Part shown: one piece after another, positions 52,036 to 60,934 of the stretch
How positions within the stretch are numbered: position 1 is the stretch's first letter
How the letters are laid out: the number at the start of each line of letters is the position of its first letter
Assembly (NCBI RefSeq): GCF_015209595.1
Contig: NZ_JADEYS010000010.1
Coordinates: 91,816-155,815, forward strand
Direction of reading: 5' to 3'
Length of the DNA stretch: 64,000 nt
Source of the DNA: Pontibacterium sinense
Lineage (GTDB): Bacteria > Pseudomonadota > Gammaproteobacteria > Pseudomonadales > Balneatricaceae
Made by a program: the position numbers and the translations under genes
Notes under the pieces: generated by a model
Told to the model about the DNA's origin: nothing
Seen by the model: only the letters and a program-made list of their open reading frames with translations
The model's database searches: none

Positions 52036-52479
52036 CTAGTCGCTCATACCCGCGGTGATCTGTGTTGGCTGTGGATGCAGCGGAAATACCAGATCATAGG
52101 CCCAGTTAAAGGCAAAAGCGTACACCATAAAGAACAGCGTAAAACCTATATCGGTCAGGAACGCATGCCACAGGCTCATCTCAAGCCACCAGGCAACCAA
52201 TGGCAATGTCGCGATGAGTAATCCGCCTTCAAATCCCATCACATGAATCAGGCGTAACTTAAAGGACCGCTTATTCGGTGGCGTATGGTGCTGCCACTGA
52301 TCGAACCATAGGTTGTAAAGGTAGTTCCAGCCCATCGCAATCAAGCTCAGGGTGACCGCCAAAGTTCCAATCTCGGTCACCGAATTTTCCAGTACCAAGG
52401 CAGCCACCGTCGTCGCCAGTACAAGCGCAATGGCTTCAAACAACAGTGTGTGACGGATTCTGTCTTGGGTGGTCCGCAT
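52036..52479 (-). CDS. PACE family multidrug efflux protein (AceI-like)
   Basis: 147 residues with four membrane segments arranged as two bacterial transmembrane pair units. E15 in LLFEAIALV matches the essential Glu15 of AceI. MGWNYLYNLWFDQ and the second-half AFAFNWAYDLVFPLHP are typical of the family. PACE proteins use the proton gradient to export chlorhexidine, acriflavine or short diamines. It is divergent from a LysR at 52610, the same arrangement as aceI-aceR, so that gene is its likely regulator. Confidence 0.92.
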   Translation of the reverse strand: MRTTQDRIRHTLLFEAIALVLATTVAALVLENSVTEIGTLAVTLSLIAMGWNYLYNLWFDQWQHHTPPNKRSFKLRLIHVMGFEGGLLIATLPLVAWWLEMSLWHAFLTDIGFTLFFMVYAFAFNWAYDLVFPLHPQPTQITAGMSD

Positions 52480-52609
52480 GGTGATCTCCAGAACTTAGTG
52501 ATGAAAAAGTGTTGGTGCTATTCTCTCATTTATATCTATAGTTAAAAGTTAGTATATATCTGATAATTAGATGGGTTGGGTCTTGTGTTAAACCCGTAGG
52601 AGGTGAGAG

Positions 52610-53494
52610 ATGCGCTTTAATCTGGAGCAACTGCGAGCGTTTAGTTTGAGCGTGGAGCGCGGTTCGTTTTCTGCGGCAGCACGTGAGATGGGCAAAGCGC
52701 AATCGGCGGTCAGCACTGCCATCTCAAATCTGGAGCTGGATCTTGGCCTGGAGCTGTTCGATCGCAGTCGTCGCGAACCTACGCTTACGGAAGAGGGACA
52801 TGCTCTATTACCGCAGGCTAGGGCACTGTTGGAGCAGGCCAAACTGTTTGAAGGACGTGCTGATTCAATGGCAGCAGGTGAGGAGGGGAGGTTGACCCTG
52901 GCGGTGGAAGAGTCGCTGATTGGCGAAGCTCTGGAGGATATGCTGGTGCGCTTTGAGCACGCGTTTCCGCAATTGGAGCTGGAACTGCTGAACCCCGCGC
53001 GCAGAGATATTATCAGACTGGTACAGCAGGGGCGCGTTGATATAGGCGTGTTAATCAGTACGCTGGAAGCGTCGGAAGGCTACTATATCAAGCCGCTCAA
53101 ACAGATGACGATTGTGTCTGTGGCGAGTACAGATCATCCATTAAGCGGTCAGGTACTGCCAGGTTTTGACGAGCTTGGCTATTACCGACAATTGTTGCTG
53201 ACTTCACGTACCGGAAAAGTTGCCGAGATAGATCAGCTGAGTAGTAAGCTATGGAAGGTCGAAAGCCAGTACTTTCTGATAGATATGGTGAAAAGGGGTT
53301 TAGGTTGGGCCTGGGTGCCGGAGCATCTGGCCCGGCCATGGTTGGATGACGGTAGCCTGACTATGCTGCGTTTTGAGGGAGGAGGTGATCTGATGAATAT
53401 GCCGGTGGATCTTATTATTAGCCCCAAATATAAAGAGGGTACGGCAGGCCAGTGGCTCTATCGTGAGCTGGCTGAGTTGGCGTTTCTGGTCTGA
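52610..53494 (+). CDS. LysR family transcriptional regulator (AceR-like position)
   Basis: 294 residues. N-terminal helix-turn-helix GSFSAAAREMGKAQSAVSTA (residues about 18-38) and a LysR effector domain. It is divergent from the PACE gene with about 130 bases between, as AceR is to aceI, and probably activates it in response to biocides. GAGGTGAG lies before the ATG. The exact ligand is unknown. Confidence 0.9.
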   Translation: MRFNLEQLRAFSLSVERGSFSAAAREMGKAQSAVSTAISNLELDLGLELFDRSRREPTLTEEGHALLPQARALLEQAKLFEGRADSMAAGEEGRLTLAVEESLIGEALEDMLVRFEHAFPQLELELLNPARRDIIRLVQQGRVDIGVLISTLEASEGYYIKPLKQMTIVSVASTDHPLSGQVLPGFDELGYYRQLLLTSRTGKVAEIDQLSSKLWKVESQYFLIDMVKRGLGWAWVPEHLARPWLDDGSLTMLRFEGGGDLMNMPVDLIISPKYKEGTAGQWLYRELAELAFLV

Positions 53495-53553
53495 CGGCAT
53501 GCCATGGTTTACGGTCTACCGTATAATGTGGTCCATACCTAAGGATCGAAAAA

Positions 53554-54234
53554 ATGTCAGGAAAGATTATGAAAATGGGCTTATCTCCGCTGAAATATCT
53601 ATCTGCTCGTGCAGTCACTGCCTTGTTGGCTTTTGCGCTTGTTTTACCCGCTCAGGCAGCAGATCAAACGCGTTACCTGATTGTCTCCGCCCTGAAAGCT
53701 GAAACGCCGGGGTTAGAGCGTTTCGCCCCGATCATTTATACCGGTGTGGGGAAAGTGAATGCGGCTCTTGGTTTGTATGATGCGATTATTCACTACAAAC
53801 CGGATCTGGTGATCAACTACGGTACTGCAGGTGCGGTAACAGATACCCGGGGACTGAATAAAATTGGTACGTTTATCGAGCGGGATATGGATGCCCGTGA
53901 AATCGGCTTTCAGCGTGGCATTGCGCCATTCTCTGGGGAGTCTCTGCCACAGGCAAAGGGTATCGTACTGGGCACCGGGGACTCTTTTGTCAGTGATTCG
54001 ATTAAGGCACTGGATGGATTGGGTATTCGTATCGATCTGGTCGATATGGAAGGTTATGCGCTGTGGAAAGTGAGCCAGAAGCTGGGTGTGAAATTTGTCT
54101 CCTACAAATACACCAGTGACCATGCTGACGGCGAAGCGCCCAGTGATTGGGAAACCAATGTTGCAAAAGGTGCTAAGGCTTTCGCGGGGGTATTGGAAAA
54201 AGAGTACGGGATGTCTTCGCTGCTCAGCGAATAA
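53554..54234 (+). CDS. Secreted nucleosidase-like protein (PNP/UDP family, MTA/SAH nucleosidase type)
   Basis: About 226 residues. The first 36 look like a signal peptide (basic start, LLAFALVLPAQAADQ). The rest is a phosphorylase-superfamily fold: LINYGTAGAV-like VINYGTAGAV, then GTGDSFVSD, the VDMEGYAL Glu site and YTSDHADGEA carrying the catalytic Asp. Cytosolic relatives hydrolyse methylthioadenosine or S-adenosylhomocysteine. Export is unusual for the group but is found in some periplasmic nucleosidases. AAGGA precedes ATG 53554; ATG 53569 is also possible. It stands alone. Confidence 0.82.
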   Translation: MSGKIMKMGLSPLKYLSARAVTALLAFALVLPAQAADQTRYLIVSALKAETPGLERFAPIIYTGVGKVNAALGLYDAIIHYKPDLVINYGTAGAVTDTRGLNKIGTFIERDMDAREIGFQRGIAPFSGESLPQAKGIVLGTGDSFVSDSIKALDGLGIRIDLVDMEGYALWKVSQKLGVKFVSYKYTSDHADGEAPSDWETNVAKGAKAFAGVLEKEYGMSSLLSE

Positions 54235-54261
54235 GGACGGATATTCAGCACGTCAGGTTTG

Positions 54262-54293
54262 ATGCTCACCCCAACCGGCGGGTGGGGGAGCAT
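54262..54293. terminator. Hairpin between convergent nucleosidase and ybjQ
   Basis: ATGCTC (54262-54267) pairs with GAGCAT (54288-54293), with an imperfect C- and G-rich inner stem. It can serve both convergent genes; no T-run. Confidence 0.5.
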
Positions 54294-54307
54294 ACTGACA
54301 CAGTCAG

Positions 54308-54628
54308 TTACTTAAACTTCACTGCGGTGCCGCTCACGCTCACCATCATCATACTGCCGTTCTGGCCGATGACTTCGTAATCGATATCAATGCCCACGAT
54401 ACCATCAGCACCCAAAGCCTGTGCTTTGGATTCCATCTCTGCAAAGGCGATCTCTCGTGCTTTACCCATCTCCTGCTCATAAGCACCAGAACGACCACCG
54501 ACAATATCGCGTACTGCACCGAAAAGATCTTTAAAGATATTGGCACCCAGAATAGCCTCGCCCACGACAACATTCAGATAGTCCTGAATTGGCTTGCCAT
54601 CGACGGTAGAGGTCGTTGTTTTTAGCAT
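54308..54628 (-). CDS. ybjQ: YbjQ (UPF0145) family protein
   Basis: About 106 residues. It shows the YbjQ pattern: [20 protein letters not shown], then [36 protein letters not shown] and a beta-rich end ([14 protein letters not shown]). The family forms pentamers and is sometimes called heavy-metal-binding, but its function is unknown. The ATG at 54628 follows GGAG at eight bases; the open frame reaches 22 codons further without support. Confidence 0.9.
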   Translation of the reverse strand: MLKTTTSTVDGKPIQDYLNVVVGEAILGANIFKDLFGAVRDIVGGRSGAYEQEMGKAREIAFAEMESKAQALGADGIVGIDIDYEVIGQNGSMMMVSVSGTAVKFK

Positions 54629-54799
54629 CGTTGTTCTCCTTGTAGGGGTATTGGATGAGTATAGGACCTGTGTGCGGAATAAACGGTTCATCATTCTTTA
54701 CATCTTTTTAAGATGGTCTTTGAAGAAAGTATTCAAAAAATGCGTCTTTTTCGATGTCCCCTCGTCTTATAGGTAAAACATCCAACATGAGAAGACACC

Positions 54800-55504
54800 A
54801 TGCTCAAAGTGATTAGCTTTACGATCTGCCCATTTGTTCAACGCGTAACCGCTTTGCTGGAAGCCAAAGGTTTTCCCTACGAGATTGAATACATCAGTCT
54901 TAAAGACAAACCTCAGTGGTTTCTGGATCTCTCTCCGAACGGGCAGGTGCCGGTGTTGATCACGGAATCAGGTCAGGCGCTGTTCGAATCCGATGCGATT
55001 GTGGAATATATCGAGGATGCCTACGGACCGCTGAATTCGTCACTCACGCCTGAGCAGAAGGCAGTTAATCGAGCATGGAGTTACTTGGCCGCTAAAAACT
55101 ACTTGGTACAGTGCAGTGCGCAACGCAGTGGTGATGAAGTTACGTTGAATGAACGCAGCGTAAAACTGGCGAAAGCCTTTGCCTCGATAGAAAAAGAGCT
55201 GGGTAATGCCCGTTTCTTTAACACCAACGAGGTTGGTATGGTGGATATTGCCTGGTTACCGTTGTTGCATCGGGCGGCGTTAATCGAGAGGCATGCGGGT
55301 TATGACTTTCTGGCTGGTTATCCCAAGCTGAAACGTTGGCAGCAGCATCTGCTGTTTACCGGATTGGCAGAAAAGTCGGTGGCAACTGATTTCGAAGAGG
55401 CGTTTACAGGCTTCTATTTGTCGGATCAGACATTTTTGGGTAACCGGAACTGTCAGGTATCAGCGCCGGCGAACAATACCTGCGCCACTGATAGTTGCTG
55501 TTAA
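54800..55504 (+). CDS. Glutathione S-transferase family protein with a cysteine-rich C-terminus
   Basis: 234 residues: an N-terminal thioredoxin-like domain with CPFVQR as the probable active-site Cys10, SPNGQVPVLI and ESDAIVEYIE, then a helical C-domain. The C-terminal tail adds five Cys in the last 20 residues (CQVSAPANNTCATDSCC), which is not standard for GSTs and could bind metal or be redox active. The sigZ-type gene follows after 58 bases, and its product also ends in Cys residues. Substrate unknown. Confidence 0.85.
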   Translation: MLKVISFTICPFVQRVTALLEAKGFPYEIEYISLKDKPQWFLDLSPNGQVPVLITESGQALFESDAIVEYIEDAYGPLNSSLTPEQKAVNRAWSYLAAKNYLVQCSAQRSGDEVTLNERSVKLAKAFASIEKELGNARFFNTNEVGMVDIAWLPLLHRAALIERHAGYDFLAGYPKLKRWQQHLLFTGLAEKSVATDFEEAFTGFYLSDQTFLGNRNCQVSAPANNTCATDSCC

Positions 55505-55519
55505 GCTTAAGTGAGGCAT

Positions 55520-55544
55520 GGGGGGGCAGAGAGCGCCCCTTTTG
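55520..55544 (+). terminator. Terminator-like hairpin after the GST gene
   Basis: GGGGGGC (55520-55527) pairs with GCGCCCC (55533-55539) with one mismatch, followed by TTTT. It lies between the GST and sigma factor genes. Confidence 0.6.
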
Positions 55545-55562
55545 TGATCCATCGGGTAGGTC

Positions 55563-56120
55563 ATGAAGAGGTATGTATTGAACATCGAAGAGGTCTGGCA
55601 GGCCTACAGCAACAGCTTACGGGCGATGCTGAAATCAAAGATATCCGATCCCGATGATGTGGAGGATCTGTTGCAGGAGATCCTGATTAAGACACATCGA
55701 AATATTGGCACGTTGCGTGCGCAGGACAAGCTCAAACCTTGGTTATTTCAGCTGGCTAATAACACCGTGATCGACTTCTATCGCAAGCGTGGCACCGCGC
55801 GTGACGCTGAGCCTGTTGATCTGTGGTATGAACACAGTGAGCCGGATGTTAAGCAGCAATTGAGCGAATGTGTTGTGCCATTTGTGCGGACGTTACCGCA
55901 AAAAACCGCTGATCTATTGCTGGCCGTCGATATTGAGGGGCGGTCGCAGAAAGCGTATGCCGCTGAATTAGGTGTTAGTTATTCTACGCTGAAATCCCGC
56001 GTACAGCGTGGACGGCTGAAGCTACGTGAGGCGTTTGAGCAATGCTGTCATCTTGAACTAGATCGACAAGGTCGGGTGGTTGAATACCGTAAGAGGCAGG
56101 AGAGATGTGGAGATTGCTAA
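55563..56120 (+). CDS. sigZ: SigZ-like ECF RNA polymerase sigma factor with Cys-rich tail
   Basis: 185 residues. Region 2 has DPDDVEDLLQEILIKTHRN and QLANNTVIDFYRKR; region 4 has AAELGVSYSTLKSRVQRGRLKLRE. The C-terminus carries CCH and CGDC, four Cys and one His that may bind zinc or form disulfides and so control activity, as no anti-sigma gene is adjacent. This tail is also typical of SigZ proteins. The upstream GST gene may be a partner. A hairpin terminator follows the stop. Function inferred from family. Confidence 0.88.
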   Translation: MKRYVLNIEEVWQAYSNSLRAMLKSKISDPDDVEDLLQEILIKTHRNIGTLRAQDKLKPWLFQLANNTVIDFYRKRGTARDAEPVDLWYEHSEPDVKQQLSECVVPFVRTLPQKTADLLLAVDIEGRSQKAYAAELGVSYSTLKSRVQRGRLKLREAFEQCCHLELDRQGRVVEYRKRQERCGDC

Positions 56121-56136
56121 AGTACTGAATATGGAG

Positions 56137-56191
56137 CATCGGTATCATGCCACGCTTAACGCGCTGAATCCTGTGTGGCATGGTACCGATG
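56137..56191. terminator. Long hairpin between convergent sigZ and ppiA
   Basis: CATCGGTATCATGCCAC (56137-56153) pairs with GTGGCATGGTACCGATG (56175-56191), 17 positions with one mismatch, around 21 bases. There is no clear T-run. Confidence 0.7.
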
Positions 56192-56207
56192 TTTAGCGTT
56201 TGCTTGC

Positions 56208-56804
56208 TTACGGTGTCACAGAAAACGGCGTAGCCACCGGCAAAGAGCCACTGTCTGCAATCACAACATCTTTTTCCGGGCGATCACGGTAGTCCGTTGC
56301 CGTTTTTTCGATTAGGCGCACAATATCCATCCCGGCCAATACCTTGCCGAACACCACATGACGTCCATCCAGCCACGGTGTTTTCACTGTTGTGATGAAA
56401 AACTGAGAGCCATTGGTATCCGGGCCTGCATTGGCCATCGACAACCAGCCCGCACCTAAGTGTGAGAGCTTGAAATTTTCATCCGGGAAGCGTTCTCCAT
56501 AGATGGATTTACCGCCGGTACCGTCTCCATTGGTGAAATCACCCCCTTGCAACATGAAGTCCTGAATCACGCGGTGGAATTGACTGCCCTTGTAACCAAA
56601 ACCCTTTTCACCGGTGCTCAGTGCGTAAAAGTTGTTAACGGTTTTTGGCACGGTTTCACCGAAGAGGCCAATCTCGATGCGACCGGCTTTCTTCCCACCA
56701 ATAGTGATATCCATAAATACTTTTTTGGTGACGACATAATCGTTGCCCGCAAAAGCAAAGGACGCACTGCACAGCAGCATAAGCGCGAGAAAGAGTTTTT
56801 TCAT
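56208..56804 (-). CDS. ppiA: Periplasmic peptidyl-prolyl isomerase, cyclophilin type
   Basis: About 198 residues with a Sec signal peptide ending near A-F-A-G (residue 20). The cyclophilin core has [15 protein letters not shown] with the catalytic Arg, then [25 protein letters not shown] and [15 protein letters not shown]. It speeds proline isomerisation in the periplasm. The ATG at 56804 is supported by AGGA nine bases upstream; the frame reaches 16 codons further. The symbol is inferred from the periplasmic location. Confidence 0.9.
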   Translation of the reverse strand: MKKLFLALMLLCSASFAFAGNDYVVTKKVFMDITIGGKKAGRIEIGLFGETVPKTVNNFYALSTGEKGFGYKGSQFHRVIQDFMLQGGDFTNGDGTGGKSIYGERFPDENFKLSHLGAGWLSMANAGPDTNGSQFFITTVKTPWLDGRHVVFGKVLAGMDIVRLIEKTATDYRDRPEKDVVIADSGSLPVATPFSVTP

Positions 56805-56978
56805 TGTTTGATTCCTATAGCGATAGAACAGTCCGTTTGAGGGGATGCACATCCACTGAGAGGTGGATGTGCAGCATGGATGCTACGCCATTTGAGAAGT
56901 TGTAGGAACTACAAAAAGCGGGAACGAAGCTGTATAACTAACTGATAAAGATAGTATTTTAAGCGCCCTAAGTTTTGT

Positions 56979-57821
56979 CTATGCCGGACCTTTACCTTTT
57001 GCTTTCATGCCGCGCTGTGGGTTAAATCCTTTGATCGCCAGTACTGAGAATACCAATGTCGTGCCAGCGACCACCGCAAATGCTTCCCAGCTTATTTTCA
57101 GGTAGAGCGCATGGCGCACTAACTCGGTGGCGTGGGTAAACGGATTGACGGAACAGAGCCAATACAACCATTCACTGGCTTCGCGCATTTTCCATAGCGG
57201 ATAGAGTGCGGAGGAGAGGAAAAACATCGGGAAGATGACGAAGTTCATCACGCCAGCGAAGTTCTCCAGCTGTTTGATCCATGACGACATAAACAGGCCC
57301 AATGCGCCGAGCATCAATGCCACAAGGATCAGCGCAGGTAACACCGCCAGATAGCCCAACAGTGGCGGATCAACACCCACAAACAGGGCGATAGCAAGGA
57401 AGGTATAGACCTGAGCCAGAGAGATCAGGGCAGTGGCAGCGAGCTTACAGATCAGCAGAAATCCACGGGGCAGGGGGCTCATCAGTAAGACACGCATACT
57501 GCCCATCTCCCGATCGTAAACCATAGAAAGACTGCTTTGCATGCCGTTAAACAGCAGGATCATGCAGCAGAGGCCGGGAGCGATGTAGACCTCATAGGTA
57601 ATGTAGGTTTCGTACGGTTCAATAATCGCGATACCCAGCGCCGCCCGAAAGCCAGCCGCAAACACGACCAGCCACAGTAGCGGGCGGATCAGTGCGCTGA
57701 AAAAGCGCGAGCGCTGGCTGACAAAGCGCAGGAATTCCCGGCTGAGAATGCCGTAAAAGCAGCTGAAATAAGCGGCGTTATTGAGCGGTGCTTTAGCTTC
57801 AATGTTTATGCGGTTATTCAT
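56979..57821 (-). CDS. ABC-2 type permease of the PQQ-associated alcohol ABC transporter (PedC-like)
   Basis: About 280 residues with six membrane segments. MVYDREMGSMRVLLMSPLPRG (residues about 95-115) is the ABC-2 inter-helix loop. The name follows the PedC type found beside PQQ ethanol and phenylethanol dehydrogenases. ATG 57821 overlaps the ATPase stop by one base (TGATG) after GGAGG, so translation is coupled. With the ATPase and the beta-propeller and binding proteins it forms a four-gene leftward operon. The exported or imported compound is unknown. Confidence 0.87.
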   Translation of the reverse strand: MNNRINIEAKAPLNNAAYFSCFYGILSREFLRFVSQRSRFFSALIRPLLWLVVFAAGFRAALGIAIIEPYETYITYEVYIAPGLCCMILLFNGMQSSLSMVYDREMGSMRVLLMSPLPRGFLLICKLAATALISLAQVYTFLAIALFVGVDPPLLGYLAVLPALILVALMLGALGLFMSSWIKQLENFAGVMNFVIFPMFFLSSALYPLWKMREASEWLYWLCSVNPFTHATELVRHALYLKISWEAFAVVAGTTLVFSVLAIKGFNPQRGMKAKGKGPA

Positions 57822-58552
57822 CAAGCGACCTCCTCAACACCGCTGAGGTGATGGAACAGGTGGGTGAGGTTGTCATGCTGATGGCTGGCGCAAATTGCGG
57901 CGCCCTGACCCTGAGCCTTCAATTCGCCTTTAAACAGCATCAAAACGTTATCTTCGTCGTGAACCTCTTCAATCAGATGGGTGGCCCAGAGGACAGTCAG
58001 ATCTTGTTTTTCACATAAGGAGCGTACGTGTTGGTTCAGTTTCAGACGGGTTTGAGGATCAAGCCCAACTGTCGGCTCGTCCAATAGCAGCACGCTTGGA
58101 TTGTGCATTAACGCACGGGCGATCTCGACACGGCGGCGATGGCCGCCGTTCAGACTGCGGACTTTGTCATTGATCCGATCAGCCATCTCCATGCGTCGTA
58201 GCTCAGTTTCCATCCGCTGTTGTGCATCACGACCGCTGATGCCATGTAGAGACGCGTGGTACTTCAGGTTTTGGCCCACGGTCAGGTCCAGATCCAGTGT
58301 GCTTTGTTGAAATACCACGCCCAGCTGCTGCATCACCGTGGTCGGGTGCTGCCTGATACTGTGGCCGCAGATGCTAATCTCTCCACTCTGTAAGGCGTAC
58401 AGCCGGGTGAGCAGGGCAAACAAGGTACTCTTGCCCGCTCCGTTGGGGCCGAGCAGCGCATTGAAACGACCTGCTTGTAATTCAAAGCTGAGATCATTCA
58501 GTGCGCCGCGAGGGCCGTAGTTAAAGCTGACGGAGCTGACTCGAATACTCAT
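57821..58552 (-). CDS. PQQ-dependent alcohol dehydrogenase-associated ABC transporter ATPase
   Basis: 243 residues of the ABC-2/DrrA class: Walker A GPNGAGKST, Q-loop FQQSTLDLDLTV, a modified signature LNGGHRRRVEIARAL, Walker B VLLLDEPTVGLDPQ and H-loop ATHLIEEV. The family is the PQQ-system ATPase group. It pairs with the PedC-like permease that follows with one-base overlap. It lies between the beta-propeller gene and the permease gene in the same operon. Confidence 0.9.
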   Translation of the reverse strand: MSIRVSSVSFNYGPRGALNDLSFELQAGRFNALLGPNGAGKSTLFALLTRLYALQSGEISICGHSIRQHPTTVMQQLGVVFQQSTLDLDLTVGQNLKYHASLHGISGRDAQQRMETELRRMEMADRINDKVRSLNGGHRRRVEIARALMHNPSVLLLDEPTVGLDPQTRLKLNQHVRSLCEKQDLTVLWATHLIEEVHDEDNVLMLFKGELKAQGQGAAICASHQHDNLTHLFHHLSGVEEVA

Positions 58553-58569
58553 GAAGACAGACCTTTCAG

Positions 58570-59556
58570 TTAAGGTTTAACCACAACACCCCAAGGGTAG
58601 CGGCCGACTTTGATTGATTTGGTCACCTTCATTTTGTCCACATCTACAACAGACACATCACCGCTCACACCGTTGGTGGTGTACATCTGACTTTCGTCCT
58701 CATTGAACGTCATATGCCAGACGCGGCGACCCACCAGCAGATAATCCAGCACTTCATAGGTGTTTGCATCCACGACGGCCACATGGTTAGCCGGGCCTAA
58801 TGCGATAAAGGCGTACTTGCCATCGGAGGTCAGTTTGACGCCCACCGGCTGAACCTTGTCCGGGTGAATGCCGGGGATTTTAAAGGTCAGCTTTTGAATG
58901 ATCTGACGGGTGCTGGTGTCGATAACGGATACGGTGCCGCCGATCTCTGAAGAGGCCCACAGCAGGGAATCATCTTTGTTGAATTCCACATGACGTGGGC
59001 GCTGATCCACCAGTGTGTTGTCTACCAGTTCATAGGTGCTGGTGTCGATCCAGTGCACCATGTTGGTGGTTTCACTGGTGTTGACGGCCCATTTTCCGTT
59101 GTGGCTCACAGCCATACCTTCAGGCTCAACACCCACATCGATCTGTGCCAGAACATCTTGTGTTTCAGTATCGACGACGGTGACCAGTGCATCGTCTTCA
59201 TTGGCGATGTAAAGGTGACGGTCATTTGGATGCAGGGCAAACTGTTCCGGGTCTTCACCGGATGGAAGCTCGGCGATAATGCTGTGATCGGCCAGATTCA
59301 TGATCTGTACAGTGTCGGAATCAGACGCACAGATATATAGCTTGGTGTGATCTTTGGACAACGTGATGCCACGTGGTCGCTGACCCACATCGATAGTCTC
59401 GGTGACTTTCATCGTGTCTAGATCGATCACTGATAGGGTGTCGTCTTTCTCGTTGGATACGTAGGCCACCGCAGCGAAACTGCTGGCACTGAGGGTGAGC
59501 AGGGTAGTGGCAATCGCCGCAGGCAGGGCTGAACGGATAAATTGTGTGGCTTTCAT
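58570..59556 (-). CDS. PQQ-associated YVTN beta-propeller protein
   Basis: 328 residues with a signal peptide (ending near A-S-S-F-A-A, residue 28), then seven-blade propeller repeats of the YVTN type: AYVSNEKDDTLSVIDLD, then LYICASDSDTVQIMNL, LYIANEDDALVTVVDTETQ and similar. It is periplasmic and belongs to the group found only next to PQQ alcohol dehydrogenase genes; its role is unknown, perhaps as a chaperone or binding partner. Operon with the genes on both sides (gaps of 17-28 bases). Confidence 0.92.
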   Translation of the reverse strand: MKATQFIRSALPAAIATTLLTLSASSFAAVAYVSNEKDDTLSVIDLDTMKVTETIDVGQRPRGITLSKDHTKLYICASDSDTVQIMNLADHSIIAELPSGEDPEQFALHPNDRHLYIANEDDALVTVVDTETQDVLAQIDVGVEPEGMAVSHNGKWAVNTSETTNMVHWIDTSTYELVDNTLVDQRPRHVEFNKDDSLLWASSEIGGTVSVIDTSTRQIIQKLTFKIPGIHPDKVQPVGVKLTSDGKYAFIALGPANHVAVVDANTYEVLDYLLVGRRVWHMTFNEDESQMYTTNGVSGDVSVVDVDKMKVTKSIKVGRYPWGVVVKP

Positions 59557-59584
59557 GGGATCTCTCCAAGATTAAGTACAGCTA

Positions 59585-60766
59585 TTACTGCATGCGGCAG
59601 CGGCTTTCAGGTTTATCGAATCCAAGGGTGTCCAGGTCGGTAACCGGATGCAGGAACCCGTGTTGCGGTGACTGAGATACCAGCGCACGTGGATGGATAA
59701 GTGGAATGGTCTGGCGTAACTGACCGCTCCAGGTGCGGTAGTTAAGCTTGCGGCCCTTAAAGGCGGCGAGCTGAAATTTGTCGGACAGGATAAAGCTGCG
59801 CAGTTCAGTGGCGTTGTTGCTGCGGGTTTGAGTCACCGCCTCGGCAATTGAGCGAATCCCAGCCCAAGCAGCATAGTCTTTGCCCGTCATCCAGCGCTCG
59901 GCTAACTTATCAAATCGGCTCTGTAGCTGGGCTGCCCCCCATTGCTCCACCACGCGATGCCAAGTTACCGGCGTCAATCCCTGTGTGCCGGCAACGGGAC
60001 GCGGATACCAAGTGTTGTAAAGAATGTATTCTCCGAAGTCGCCGCGTTCGTCAGCGACAACCACCACGTCATATTCATCTGTTTGAGTGAAAAGTGGCAG
60101 TTCGTTCTGCGCAGTACGGCGCAGATCGGTATCAAAGCTCCACTGTTTTTCTTCGACGATCTCAGCGCCAAAGCGTTTCGCGGTGCGTTTAAGCGCATTG
60201 GCGTAGGCTTTGTCTTCCGGCTGGTTGCCGCTGATCAGTAACCATTCTTTCAGACGTTTTGCATTGAGCCACTGGCCCAGTGCATCGGTCAGCATGGCGC
60301 GGCTGGGAGTGGTGTGTAATACGTTGTTCAGGCATACGTCGGTGCGCAGCTCATCGGCTTGAGATCCGGCATTAAAAATCAACGCATCATTGCCCATTGC
60401 CGCTGAAAACTGTTGGAGCTGGGCGGAGGGCATATTGACCACAAACAGACGGATGCCGCTGTTATAGAGGGCTTGGCCATCCTGCAGCATCTGTTCAGCA
60501 CTGGTCGTGATTTTTTGGGTTAGCTGGTATTTCTGTTTCAGAAAGCGCCCGGTGGTATTGCTGTCTTTTATACCCAGTTCAGCACCGGCTAATCCCGCAT
60601 CGTCAGGTTCCGGTAGTACGTTAGAGAGTGCTGGCGGACGTTCTGGCTGGAATTGCAGGTATGCCACATCAATCGTGAGTGGTTGCTTGGCCGCCAACGC
60701 CACCGTACTGCTTAGCAATAATGCGGAACTGGCGAGGAATAGAGATGTTTTCAGACGTTTCAGCAT
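59585..60766 (-). CDS. PQQ-associated ABC transporter substrate-binding protein
   Basis: 393 residues with a signal peptide (ALLLSSTVALAAKQP, cleavage near residue 26). The mature part is a Leu/Ile/Val-binding-like (type I periplasmic-binding) fold: VAYLQFQPERPPALSN, LGIKDSNTTGRFL and VVVVADERGDFGEYILYNTW. The family is the PQQ_ABC_bind type, and its ligand is not known. It is the first gene of the leftward operon; the divergent gap of about 170 bases to 60935 contains the GTAC-N4-GTAC motif. Confidence 0.88.
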   Translation of the reverse strand: MLKRLKTSLFLASSALLLSSTVALAAKQPLTIDVAYLQFQPERPPALSNVLPEPDDAGLAGAELGIKDSNTTGRFLKQKYQLTQKITTSAEQMLQDGQALYNSGIRLFVVNMPSAQLQQFSAAMGNDALIFNAGSQADELRTDVCLNNVLHTTPSRAMLTDALGQWLNAKRLKEWLLISGNQPEDKAYANALKRTAKRFGAEIVEEKQWSFDTDLRRTAQNELPLFTQTDEYDVVVVADERGDFGEYILYNTWYPRPVAGTQGLTPVTWHRVVEQWGAAQLQSRFDKLAERWMTGKDYAAWAGIRSIAEAVTQTRSNNATELRSFILSDKFQLAAFKGRKLNYRTWSGQLRQTIPLIHPRALVSQSPQHGFLHPVTDLDTLGFDKPESRCRMQ

Positions 60767-60852
60767 AGTGATCTTCGATGTAATTGTTCTTATGACACCA
60801 GCATAGGGGGTGTGCAGGAGCGGAGAAATATGAAGAAAGTACGAAACAATTA

Positions 60853-60871
60853 GTACCGAAGTACCATTTTT
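60853..60871 (+). promoter_or_regulatory. Candidate regulator site GTACCGAAGTACCATTTTT
   Basis: The partner of 49582-49600, 16 of 19 positions equal, in the divergent gap 60767-60934. It lies 64 bases before the rightward gene. A half-like GTACGAAAC is also present just upstream (60839). Confidence 0.6.
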
Positions 60872-60934
60872 AAAAAGTGGGCGCTCTCTAGCATTAATAG
60901 GTGTAATCCACAGAATAAAAACACCGAGGTATCT

